In this document: positions 50,801 through 58,500 of the stretch, piece by piece
Numbering within the stretch: position 1 is the stretch's first letter
Layout: each line of letters begins with the position of its first letter
Origin: Plazaster borealis
Lineage: Eukaryota; Echinodermata; Asteroidea; Forcipulatida; Labidiasteridae
Assembly: GCA_021014325.1 (NCBI GenBank)
Contig: CM037469.1
Location: 14,326,663 to 14,390,662, forward strand
Length of the DNA: 64,000 nt
Reading direction: 5' to 3'
The notes under the pieces: model-generated
Database searches by the model: none
What the model was told of the DNA's origin: nothing
What the model saw: the letters and a program-made list of their open reading frames with translations, nothing else
Made by a program: the position numbers and the translations under genes

Positions 50801-52175
50801 CGATAAGTGTTTTGGGTTCTTTAACGTGCATTACCAATCCTAGTACACGGGACCTACGGCTTAATGCCCCATCGAAAGGACAAAGCAATTATGGTAAATT
50901 ATCTTGCTGAACTGAGACTCGAACCCACACTCTGCTGATCAGAAACAACAGCCACGAATCATGTTAAAATATAAAAAAACTTACCTGAATGAAAAGTTGA
51001 AGTTTCATAACAAGAGTTGCTGCATGCGCCTACAAACAAATCAACCAGACAAAATAGATGATCATGTAACTATGCTTGTTATGACCTACAAATTATGAAA
51101 TTCCATCAAAATTAAATCTGTCACACAAATACTTTAAAAGTGGTGATCGTCAATTTAGGATTGAATAACTGCCATCTATTCTTTACCAAATACAATAATG
51201 TACGGAACATTTAAAGGGTCTGTATACGTTTGGTAACGACTCTGAAAATTAATGGTAATACAAACTTACTTGGTAAAAAGTACAGCAGCTTTGGATAGTA
51301 TTATGCATTTTGTTAAATTTTTTACTTCAAAGTACTGCGGTTATGGAAAAAGATATCACTTTTTATCCCAAAAAATTTGAATCTGAGAGAGAGTGTGTAT
51401 TTCAATTGCAGATTATTCTTCCTGCATGGACAAAACCACTCCAGATTTTCGGCAATATCTCAAAAACGCTACCACCTATGTAGGATTGAACAAACAATGG
51501 GTTCCAACTACCAAACGTATACAGACCCTTTAAACAAAATTCAGGATAGTAGTTTTTAGATAACATTCTCCTTACATCTTTCTGATCTGGGGCATCTTTC
51601 TGTGCTCTAAATGCTGCATTCACCCAGTCAACTGCATCAAAATTAGCATCCAAAAACTTTGAAAAATCCTGAAATATAAGAAGATGAAATTAATTAAAAA
51701 CAATAAATTGATGTGATAATCGTCTGCAACACAAGAAGATGGAGGGTTACGATTGTGTATTATCGCAACTAAAACAATGAATGCATTGTCATTAGACTCA
51801 GTTACTTGGGCGCTGTACTCTTTTTAAAAAGATTTTGACATCTGCGGTCGTACCTATCGTACCGCCGAAGATGTAAACAAAAAAATTAAGCATGTTAAGG
51901 AGTGTAGTAGCTGATACTGGGTCTACATTGTCTTAATAAATAAATAATATGTTCTAGTTCAGATTATATTGACCTAAGTAAGTTGGGTGGTAGGAGCAAT
52001 GTTTGTGCGCCTCCCCCTGCACCCCCCCCCCTCCAAAACGGTGAAGTCAACACTGGCTCCGCCCACCGCCCATCCATGTGAAGTCACATTACAAACACAC
52101 ACATTTTGTCTATTCCAGTAAATCCTATTCCGATCTCCATGGCTGATCAAAAATGGTTGGGGAAATTCTTACCAT
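32846..52175 (-). CDS. COG7: COG7, conserved oligomeric Golgi complex subunit 7
   Basis: Lobe B subunit of the COG tethering complex for retrograde intra-Golgi vesicles; peripheral Golgi protein. Exons in transcript order: 52175-52173 (the ATG alone), 51668-51576, 51029-50985, 50539-50399, 49245-49156, 47926-47858, 47736-47701, 47110-46990, 45738-45656, 44598-44488, 43575-43423, 42874-42823, 42340-42213, 41716-41642, 40590-40525, 40032-39882, 38985-38865, 38046-37946, 37302-37175, 36264-36187, 35281-35167, 34193-34056, 33473-33383, and tentatively 32882-32846. All junctions have GT/AG and closing phases, giving about 741 residues (human 770). Diagnostic stretches: [20 protein letters not shown] at the N-terminus, [76 protein letters not shown]. 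The last ~25 residues of vertebrate COG7 are not found. No membrane segment. Identification is firm; only the 3' end is uncertain. Confidence 0.94.
33000..33382. repeat. Degenerate (AATACTC)n repeat with an embedded exon 23 copy
   Basis: Heptamer-like AATACTC/AATACCC/AATACCA units fill COG7 intron 23. Bases 33241-33290 are identical to 33381-33430, the 3' half of exon 23 plus its donor, at an offset of exactly 140 bp. Confidence 0.85.
33640..33966. mobile_element. GGGCCC-type MITE, partial copy followed by full copy
   Basis: A right-half copy (about 33660-33773) runs into a full copy (33774-33966) with ATTTCATAGAGCTGCTTAAG and CTTAAGCAGCTCTATGAAAT ends. Confidence 0.75.
34236..34597 (+). mobile_element. 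TTAA-type MITE family 2, copy 3
   Basis: TTAAAAGGTCTGTATACG to CGTATACAATCCCTTTAA; it begins 43 bp upstream of COG7 exon 22, in intron 21. Confidence 0.87.
34740..34895 (-). mobile_element. tRNA-derived SINE head (GTTAATCC class), reverse
   Basis: Reverse-strand TAGCACAGTTGGTAGAGCGC and GGTCACATGTTCAATTCCCG boxes with the flanking TTTGTTCAACAC body. Confidence 0.6.
34905..35117 (-). mobile_element. tRNA-derived SINE (GTTAATCC class), reverse
   Basis: Reverse-strand TAGCTCAGTTGGTAGAGCAC head, 5' body AAACTTGGGTGTGATCCCTG and GGGAGACCGCCAACACTAGG. It ends about 50 bp from COG7 exon 21. Confidence 0.75.
35388..35434 (-). ncRNA. Hammerhead-like motif, degenerate
   Basis: On the - strand CTGAAGAAGGTCC, a short loop, then GGATCGAAAGC gives a stem followed by GAAA, the layout of Penelope-type hammerheads. 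The CTGANGA core fits only approximately and the cleavage triplet is unclear. Confidence 0.2.
35932..36075. mobile_element. Short palindromic MITE with GGCC..CCGAATTGG ends, copy 1
   Basis: Termini GGTCCGAATTGGTGGC and GCTACCAATTCGGAAACGGCC are inverted. The interior TTAGCAACACCTTTAGCAAC is shared with 45505-45648. Confidence 0.65.
36625..36642. repeat. (AAT)n microsatellite
   Basis: Six perfect trinucleotide units at the end of a sequence resembling a LINE or SINE tail. Confidence 0.8.
38162..38463 (+). mobile_element. SINE fragment with GCGCTATATAAG end
   Basis: AGTGTGGGTCCGATTCCCGG B-box region, the GTGTCCTTGAGCAAGGCACTT body and the GTGCGCTATATAAGATATAA 3' end match the tRNA-Leu SINE family; the tRNA head is lost. 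Confidence 0.6.
38480..38858 (+). mobile_element. Retroelement 3' end with (ATCTA)n tail
   Basis: Ends ACAATAAATGATCTAATC followed by about seven ATCTA units, which stop exactly where the splice donor of COG7 exon 17 begins on the other strand. A pentamer tail after AATAAA-like sequence is typical of some LINE/SINE 3' ends. The class is not determined. Confidence 0.5.
39042..39927. repeat. 87-bp minisatellite made from COG7 exon 16 end plus its splice donor
   Basis: About eight units start at 39092, 39180, 39257, 39551, 39636, 39723, 39800 and 39887; a 200-bp unrelated block sits at 39345-39550. Each unit contains, on the - strand, the last 40 bases of exon 16 ([13 protein letters not shown]) followed by GTACRT/GTATGT or a mutated donor. 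The unit at 39887 is the genuine exon end. Confidence 0.9.
40091..40205 (+). mobile_element. TTAA-type MITE family 2, truncated copy 4
   Basis: TTAAAGGGTCTGTGTACG through GCATTTTGAGAAA, then abruptly replaced by LINE sequence. Confidence 0.8.
40206..40500 (+). mobile_element. LINE 3' fragment (RT C-terminus, CR1/L2-like)
   Basis: In one frame GDRTFLWN, stop, [20 protein letters not shown] matches the usual end of CR1/L2-clade reverse transcriptases. It is followed by a GTAGCGCCTTGAGTAATATT 3' UTR. Broken by an in-frame stop. Confidence 0.7.
40985..41190 (+). mobile_element. tRNA-Leu-derived SINE, copy 2
   Basis: ACTGGACTCAAGCTCTGG and GGGTTCGAGTCCTGGTC identify the family. The head is diverged and the 3' part is replaced by the SINE that starts at 41185. 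Confidence 0.75.
41185..41460 (+). mobile_element. tRNA-derived SINE (GTTAATCC class), near-complete
   Basis: Body GGTGATCCCTCTCCTGCC, AACTTGGGTGTGATCCCTGG and GGGAGACCGCCAACATTAGG, followed by the tRNA-like head and TTTGTTCAACCC. Useful as the intact reference for the broken copy at 31320-31925. Confidence 0.75.
41843..42006. mobile_element. GGCCTG-bounded dispersed repeat
   Basis: AGGCCTTTCATCCTTAAG, GGGCACTTCCATTGGAAAAT and GGGGCACCAAGGCC match 11750-11890. Confidence 0.6.
42499..42770 (+). mobile_element. tRNA-derived SINE with (AAAT)n tail, copy
   Basis: GATCAGGTTGGCTCAGTGG and CCCAGTTCGAATCCCACC boxes with the body shared with 26034-26380. It lies in COG7 intron 12, ending about 50 bp from exon 12. 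Confidence 0.7.
43083..43395 (+). mobile_element. tRNA-derived SINE (GTTAATCC class) with inverted 5' partner
   Basis: The head GATAGCTCAGTTGGTAGAGC plus GCAGGTTCAAATCCTGC is intact. The upstream 43085-43165 is the same 5' body in reverse (TTTGTTCGTAGGTGCCAGTC), giving a head-to-head pair. Confidence 0.7.
43724..44220. mobile_element. Inverted-repeat element, TTAGGCCA..TGGCCTAA
   Basis: The left end, TTAGGCCACTTAAAAATAAA followed by TTGATCGTCC, pairs with the right end, GGACGATCAAGAATTTTTTG followed by TCTGGCCTAA. The termini resemble 5317-5668 and 6022-6368. About 0.5 kb, no transposase. Confidence 0.65.
45020..45285. repeat. Tandem repeat of about 85-93 bp plus retroelement tail
   Basis: CTGTCCACAGGCTGATTACT, ACAAGCCTCGGCTTATCAAA and TCAGCCTCCATACTGTC recur three times. 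Sequence after it (to 45385) ends in AAATGTATATTGATTGATTGG, like a LINE 3' end. Confidence 0.8.
45505..45648. mobile_element. Short palindromic MITE with GGCCGTATCCCAATTGG ends, copy 2
   Basis: GGCCGTATCCCAATTGGCTG and CACCAATTCAGACGCGGCC are inverted; interior shared with 35932-36075. It ends 8 bp before the exon 9 border of COG7, so it touches the splice donor region. Confidence 0.7.
45770..46075. repeat. Two-unit diverged repeat (ATCCACAAACCAAGTTTGGA)
   Basis: GGTCCAAA, GGCTTCTKRGG, ATCCACAAACCAAGTTTGGA and ATATGCCAAGTCCTT occur twice in the same order (45810-45910 and 45965-46060). A 206-codon - strand frame over it is read-through of this repeat into COG7 exon 9. Confidence 0.65.
46560..46958 (-). 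mobile_element. tRNA-Leu-derived SINE, copy 3
   Basis: Reverse strand. The tRNA-Leu head is GTGGCCGAGCGGATAAGAAC, followed by ACCGGACTCAAGCTCTGG and the B box GGGTTCGAGTCCCGG. The body ends in GCGCTATATAAGAACCC. Confidence 0.8.
47363..47400 (-). ncRNA. Hammerhead-like motif of Penelope type, degenerate
   Basis: On the - strand GAGAAAGAC, loop TCTGCTAGG, GTCGAAACGTC. The same string occurs at 59807-59852. GAAACGTC at the end is right for a minimal hammerhead with a closed stem III, but the first core element is mutated. Confidence 0.3.
47630..47668 (-). ncRNA. Hammerhead-like motif with near-complete core
   Basis: On the - strand CCGACGA (consensus CUGANGA, one change), T, then a perfect stem II (GACTAG pairing with CTAGTC, loop AGCAAG), then GAAAC. 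Stems I and III are not obvious, so activity as a monomer is unlikely. Confidence 0.35.
48062..48450 (-). mobile_element. LINE 3' fragment (RT C-terminus, CR1/L2-like)
   Basis: The 122-codon frame reads [39 protein letters not shown] and [12 protein letters not shown], the standard C-terminus of CR1/L2-clade reverse transcriptases. It is 5' truncated and lies in COG7 intron 5. Confidence 0.85.
48451..49155. other. COG7 intron 5 sequence without recognisable content
   Basis: Purine-rich intron sequence; possibly more retroelement 3' material next to the LINE fragment, but no frame or terminal motif can be recognised. Confidence 0.4.
49372..50330 (+). mobile_element. tRNA-Leu-derived SINE split by about 0.7 kb of insertions
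   Basis: The left part (49372-49547) has GTGGCTGAGCGGTTAAGAGC and the ACCGGACTCAAGCTGTGG anticodon arm. The right part (50249-50330) resumes with CAATGCACATAGAAGAACCC and GGGGTTTGCCCCAGTGTTTC. Between them lies other repeat sequence and the DNA transposon at 49764-50235. Confidence 0.75.
49764..50235. mobile_element. Non-autonomous DNA transposon, 8-bp TSD, subterminal GCCGTCAACTC array
   Basis: TIRs GGTCCTACTACTTGCCGTCA and its inverse. CTGTTAAG flanks both sides (49756-49763, 50236-50243), an 8-bp duplication as in hAT-type elements. Four GCCGTCAACTC motifs follow the left end and four inverted copies precede the right end. Confidence 0.8.
50712..50958 (-). mobile_element. tRNA-Leu-derived SINE, copy 5 (diverged)
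   Basis: Reverse-strand GTTTCTGATCAGCAGAGTGT and GGGTTCGAGTCTCAG identify the family; the tRNA head is mostly lost. It ends about 30 bp from COG7 exon 3. Confidence 0.65.
51211..51533 (+). mobile_element. TTAA-type MITE family 2, copy 5
   Basis: TTAAAGGGTCTGTATACGTT to AACGTATACAGACCCTTTAA, perfect inverted ends with TTAA borders. Internally deleted relative to the other copies. It lies 43 bp from COG7 exon 2. Confidence 0.9.
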
Positions 52176-52508
52176 TTTCGTAATTCTCGAGATGCTTCTA
52201 ATCCAAGATTACCCTGCCAGGATTAAAATGATGAGTCCATCGTAGTTTATCAAATCGGTAAAAAGTAATCTTGTCTTGTTTTGATGATGTGGAAAAAATA
52301 ATGTGATCGCCAGAAACTTGTTGATGCAAGGGCGCCACCTTTCGTTACAGAAATTATCCAAACTCTCTAGCCCCCTCTACAGGCATACTGTGGTTAGTTT
52401 GACCACCATTTTGTTTTTCTTCTGCTACTCATGGAAACTTAAGCAAAAACTAGTGTGGATTAAAATTAAGATTTCAGCAATTTGGTGGACTTCAATTACA
52501 AACCGAAG
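52176..52508. promoter_or_regulatory. Head-to-head promoter region of COG7 and PSMD1
   Basis: The two start codons face away from each other with 333 bp between them, so both promoters and 5' UTRs must fit here. No TATA box and no consensus antioxidant/NRF1 element (TGACTCAGCA) is seen. A GGGCGCCACC motif lies near 52330. Confidence 0.6.
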
Positions 52509-55500
52509 ATGAAGTTAACATCAGCAGGTATAAGTCTATTATTTTTTGTTCTCTCACCTATTTGTATGGATTTACAATTTGAGTAAATTGAGTTGGAAAA
52601 GTGCCGTTTTACTCCGTTGTATCAAGCTGAGTCATTGACTGTATGACAATGCACTGTCTCACTTTGTACTGCGGTATTCCGAAATTTGTCTTACAACAAA
52701 CTAACATAACAAAGTCAGTCTTTGACCATTGAAGTTTAAGATAAATTTCCGTATCCGACTGCCACTTTTTCACTCATTGTTACAATCTCATTTGAGGAAA
52801 TAACTAAGATACTATCAATTTTATTTCATAATATTAAAATGAGTGACTGAAAAGGTGGCAGTCGGATGCGGACATTTTACCGAATTTTATCCTAAAAACT
52901 AGCCCCACTTCTATTCAAGACTCCCAACACAGTCACCATTTGATGTTGTCTTGAAGATAAAGTTGTTTTACTGATTCTGGTTGTGTGTTCAAAATTCAAA
53001 ATTCCCTGCACTTCATCCACAGTCAGTGACTACTGACAGTGTTCCCAAGAACAATGAAAGTAGGCCTATGGAACATTTTACCACAATTTCCATCATTTTC
53101 ATAGTATCCAAATTTTCAGTAAGTTAAAGTCACAATTTACCCAACACCACAGTTTATTATTAATTCTAAATGACACTCTCCTGACCTCCTTGTCAAGTTC
53201 CCTCGTGGATTATTCAGGTCAAGAGGATAGCCATTGTACCAAGTCTTTTTAGGAAATATTTCATTAACATTCGACCAAGAATTAAACCACATAATGTTTA
53301 GGGTTTTTTTAATCAAATTATTGTGTGCGATTGCCGTAGCTGGGCCTGAATTAGCCCTGGTAGGACGTCAGTCAGTGCCACTGCACTGACGTCCAGGGTA
53401 TAAAGATCCTTTACAATGCGAACAAAATTTTGAGTAACATTTTAAAATATTTTTACCTAGGCCTAATTTGAGAAGCTGAAACTCCATTCACTTATTCTTG
53501 GTGCCTTTAATTACACTTTTGCTGAGTTCAAAACCTATCAAATACATCCATGAATGACATTATTTCCGAAAATAAGTCCAAGTTGTGCACTGGCGCTGCG
53601 ACTCCGTCGTGTTGCCGCCCCGAAGAAAAAGCGTTCAGTGTTACGGGTTAGACAGCGCCCTCTTTTGTGGACTTGGTTCCATGTCAGTTGAGGTTGTCGC
53701 AACGAATGCGTCAATTTCCATTTTATTTTCACAATAATGTCATCCAAGGATAAAATTGGCAATTCTGAATAGAGCAGGCGTAAGGTTCAGGACACAAGGA
53801 ACATATGAGTCACGTTTCAGCTTCCTCAAAAAGGTAAAAATATGATAAAAAATGGTTATAAATTTTGTTGCAATGCCTGAGGACCTTTATACCCTGGACC
53901 CCGTCGCGTTGTATGCAACGGAGGAGTCCAACCTGGGCTAGGCCTGAATGCCTAATTGTTACTTATTGAGGTAGAGAGATTTTTCAGAGCATGACTTGTT
54001 GGATTTTGTTTCATGACATCATGACTTTAGTTTTAGATCTAACTTTTATCTTGCCGTTTTGTCAAGAAAAACTACCACATTCAGCTGGCTAAATGTCTGT
54101 TTTTTATCTTGTTGTCTCATTTCTATTCAGGAGGTGTTATTTCACTTCTTGATGAGCCAGATGTAAAGCTGCAGGTAATTTGTCTTAGGGACTTGATTTA
54201 CTATTTTCATTTATCTCACCTTTTCTTTTCTTTGAAAACAGTTGTTTTTCTTGATTAAGCAATTTTGAAATTCTTGTTTAAAGGCAAAGTATACCTTTGG
54301 TTTTTGGATCCTTTCAATTGTTTATCCTGTGTAAATGTAGATTTATACAACAAAACTAACCTGTGAAAATTTCAATTCAAAAGGTGGTAGCGTTTTTGAG
54401 ATATCGCCGAAAATCTGGAGCGGTTATGTCCAAACAGGAAAACACATCCATAATCGAAATACATAATCTGAGAAAGGTTTCACGCATGAAACGTTTCTCA
54501 GATTGAATTTTTTTTAAATCTCTTTCTCTAAAACCACATTCTTTAGAAGGGAATCGTTTCTCAAAATGTTATACATTATCAACAGCTGCAGTGCTTCTTA
54601 CCAAGTCAGTTTTATGGTCATTCATTTTTTTAGTAATTACCAAAGGTATACCCTCCCTTTAAATTTAATAATTGAAATCATCACATCTTCAACCTAAATT
54701 TGTAAAACCTTCCGTAAAAATGTGGTTTATTATTTAACTTTTAAGTGTTTGCAAACTGATTTTGTTTTCCCATTTCTTGTTGTAGATTTTTGCTCTTGAC
54801 AAATTGAATCAGCTTGTGGATGACTTCTGGGCTGAGATTGCTGATGCTGTCGAAAAAATGTGAGATCACAAAAATGTTGCCATGAATAATGTTTATTAAT
54901 GAATACCTCAGAGAGTTTATGCACTCTGATTGGTCGAAGACCTGTCATCTGGGGGTATATTAACATGTGATATAAAGACTGGCTTTGCGAACTATCAAAT
55001 AATTGGCCCCTAAATAAGTTTTGCGGAAAACTGTCAAATCAACTGTTTTCTTTGTGCGTAATGTGTTTTTATTGTGGCAAGGAGAGATGGTGCCGCGTGC
55101 ACGCCCATATCACGTGTATGTGTGTGATTGTGCAGACATTGTATCAGTTTAGGGTACACGCATATGAAACCAACATAATGCAAATCATTAAGCCGTACAC
55201 CAACCAAAGTTTGTTGGCCTATTTCTTTTTATGGTGCTGTTTATTTTCAAAGCTCATAGTCTGGTTTATTGAAAATATACATAAATAGTTAATTATGTGT
55301 AAGAGATTAGGTCCCACACAAAAGTTGAACAGCCTAAAGAATGGCCCTTGAATATACAGTTTTAAAAAATATTGACAAAAGAAAAAATCAAAAATTTGAT
55401 GATTTTTGTTGTTTTTTGTGTGCAAAAACAAAGGTATTTATTAATGGCAATAACAGTGTGAGGACCCGGCCTTCACCAACCACTAACCAAGGACATTACC

Positions 55501-58500
55501 AAGCAGTGAACACTTGGTCTTCACACTGTTATTGCCAAATATAAACCCAGTGACTGTAATGTTTCTTCTTGTAACCCACATTAATTTTTACTTTGGAGTC
55601 TAACATACAGATAATGTATACCAACTGTTCACATTCAGATATAGTTCCACAGAGTGTAATTATTTTATTGTTTTGTTCTTAGCTGATTTTCTTTTCTTGA
55701 CATTTTGACAAATTGATTTTTTTGATTTAATTACAGAGAGATGTTCTATGAAGATTCAACTTTTCCTGAAAGAGAACTGGCTGCTTTGGTTGCATCCAAG
55801 GTAATTATGGAGATCAGATTTCAGTTAATTTTAAACTGTTCAAGCTTTGTCAGTTTGTGTCAAAGAACAAATCTACACAGCAAAGTACACATGGTGTTAC
55901 CGCAAACTGAATATACATTGGTATCACACCATGTAATGCCTCAAAAATCATTTTTCTAAATATCAAAGTAAAATCACAATCCTTTACTGGGCTCGAACTC
56001 AACACTGGACCGCAGGCCCGAGAACAGTGATTTTAGCGTCGGGCCAGTACACTCACAACCGGACAAGCCCGGTGGTCTTGTGTTTTTCGATTGAATAATA
56101 ATAGGCTACTTCATCGTGCAATGTTGTTGTGAAAAAATGTTGGCCATGGATCTGAAGTATCTTTCAATTTTGTTGAGTGTCGAAGTATACCCATAAGACA
56201 AATGAGATTATCTCTTAGTGTTTGTTGAACTCATTTTGATTCTGGTCTTGTCAAATAAATTCTGTTCCAGTAATAAATTTAAGCTACAAGCCCTGCATAC
56301 TTTTGGATTGCCCCCCCCCCAAATTTGATCCCTGCTTTAAAATAAAGTGCTCCTCAATTGATATTTGTCGTCCTTATTGTTACAGGTTTACTATCACCTG
56401 GGAGGATTTGAAGAATCTCTAACCTATGCTCTCGGAGCAGGTCGACTCTTTGATGTCACCACTTCATCAGAATATGTTGACACAACAATATGTAAGTTAC
56501 TAATAACAACGACTTAGGATTCGAACTGCCTCTAGCCACCAGGCTAGCTCGGTGGTCTAGTGGTAAGACATCAGTGCCCAATTTCATAGAGCTGCTTAAG
56601 CACAAAAAGTAGCTAAGCGCAACAAAATTATGCTTACCAGAACAGGTTTACCAGCCAAAATACCATGTCACATGTACAATTTGTGACTGGTATCCTGCTC
56701 ATTTCTGCTAAGCAGAAAATTGTTAAGCAATATTTCCTGCTTTTAGCAGCTCTATGAAATTTGGCCCTGCTCTAGCAATGCAAAGGTCATGGGTTCAAAT
56801 CCCACCTGAGTGATTTGCCTGTTGATTTTTTTTCACAAAACTCGGGAAAAGTACCTTTTACAGTTTGCAGACAAGAAAACTTGCCTTCTGCTTAAACAGC
56901 TTTTTGAATGAAATTTGACCTTTGTATTGGCCTTTAATGACCCTAAATATTTCTGTGCAGACTCTCTGTTATTTAAATCACGAGTCTGTCTTTTACTCAG
57001 GATTTTCAAGCCTGTACCTCAATGCATGTAAATACTAGGGCTGTGCATCTACATTGATTTTTCTTGAATGGTTAAACGGAACTTGTGACTTCCGGTGAAC
57101 CGTTTAACCGTTTAACCAGGGTTCTCCCCATGCACAAGCTAGCGCAAAAGGCCAATACCCCCGAAAATAAGTGCTGATACGCACAAAATTCGGTGGATAC
57201 GCGAACAAACAAACAAAAATGTTCAAGAATTTTTGTTTATAATGCTCCAGAATGCACATTTGGGCATTCAAAACAAAGATAAACACTAAAAAGAAAACAT
57301 TTCGAAGACCTCATTTCAGCTGCTTTTAAGCACAAAAAGTAGCTAAGCACAACAAAATTATGCTTAATAAGGTTACCAGCCAAAATACCATGCCACATGT
57401 ACAATCTGTGGCTGGTATCCTATTTATTTTGGCCAAGCAGAAAACTTTTAAGCAATATTTTCTGCTTAAGCGGGTCTATGAAATTGGGCATTGTTTTAAC
57501 ATTGTTTTATGGTCAAACGGTTAATCAGTTAGATGTTCAAACCCTAGTAAATCATTTTTTTTTTTTTTTTACCGTCAAAAACTACCAAAAACAAGAATTT
57601 CAAAGTGAAAATATTATAATGATATATTTTACCTTTTCTCTAAACAGCAAAATGCATAGATCATTACACAAAGCTCAGGGTGCATAACTTGGAGCACACG
57701 GACGACCTCAAAGACATCGACCCTCGTCTGGAGAGCATCGTCGACAGGATGTTTCAGCGTTGCTATGACGACCATGAGTTCAAGCAGGTCGTTGGCATCG
57801 CCCTGGAGACCCGTCGGATCGACTCGTTTGAAAAGACCATCATGAAATCTGTAAGATTATCTTGCTTTTACCATGTTTTTTTTGTCATGGATGTTTATGA
57901 TTTCAGACGTTCTAAAGTTTAATCTTCAATATTTTTCTTCATGAGCCCTTAACCAAGAGTGGCTTTTAGCGAACTTGCCTAATTTTTTTTATTTTTTTTT
58001 AAATCTTAATTTGATTTTCTTTCCCCGTAGGTTGATGTGAACAGTATGCTTAGCTACAGTCTTAAAGTAGTCATGTCACTCCTGCAACAAAGACAGTTCA
58101 GAAATGAGGTTTGTCTTTTCCTTCCGTTCATCATTCAGTACATCACCTGGGCCCGATTTTTCATAGAGCTGGTTTTTTTTAAGTAGAAAATATTGCTTAA
58201 CACTTTTCTTCTAAGCAGAAATGAGCAGAATACCAGTCACAAAATTGTACATGTGACATGGTATTTTGGCTGGTAACCTTATTCTGGTAAGCGTAATTTT
58301 GTTGTGCTTTGTTACTTATTTTTTGCTTCAAAGCAGCTCTATGAAATTGAGCCCAGATGTTTTGTAACTGCATTTCAAGCAATTATTTATGAATCATACG
58401 AATGTATTGTTGTGTGATAAAGCCTGATGCCCCTTGAATCGTTCCAATAGAAATTTACAATTTCCTCATATAGCTGCCCTTTGCAATTGCCTCCGTTGCC

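Noticed and set aside
52303..52512. 70-codon frame overlapping the PSMD1 start
   Set aside because: Out of frame with PSMD1 and made of promoter sequence; at most an upstream ORF.
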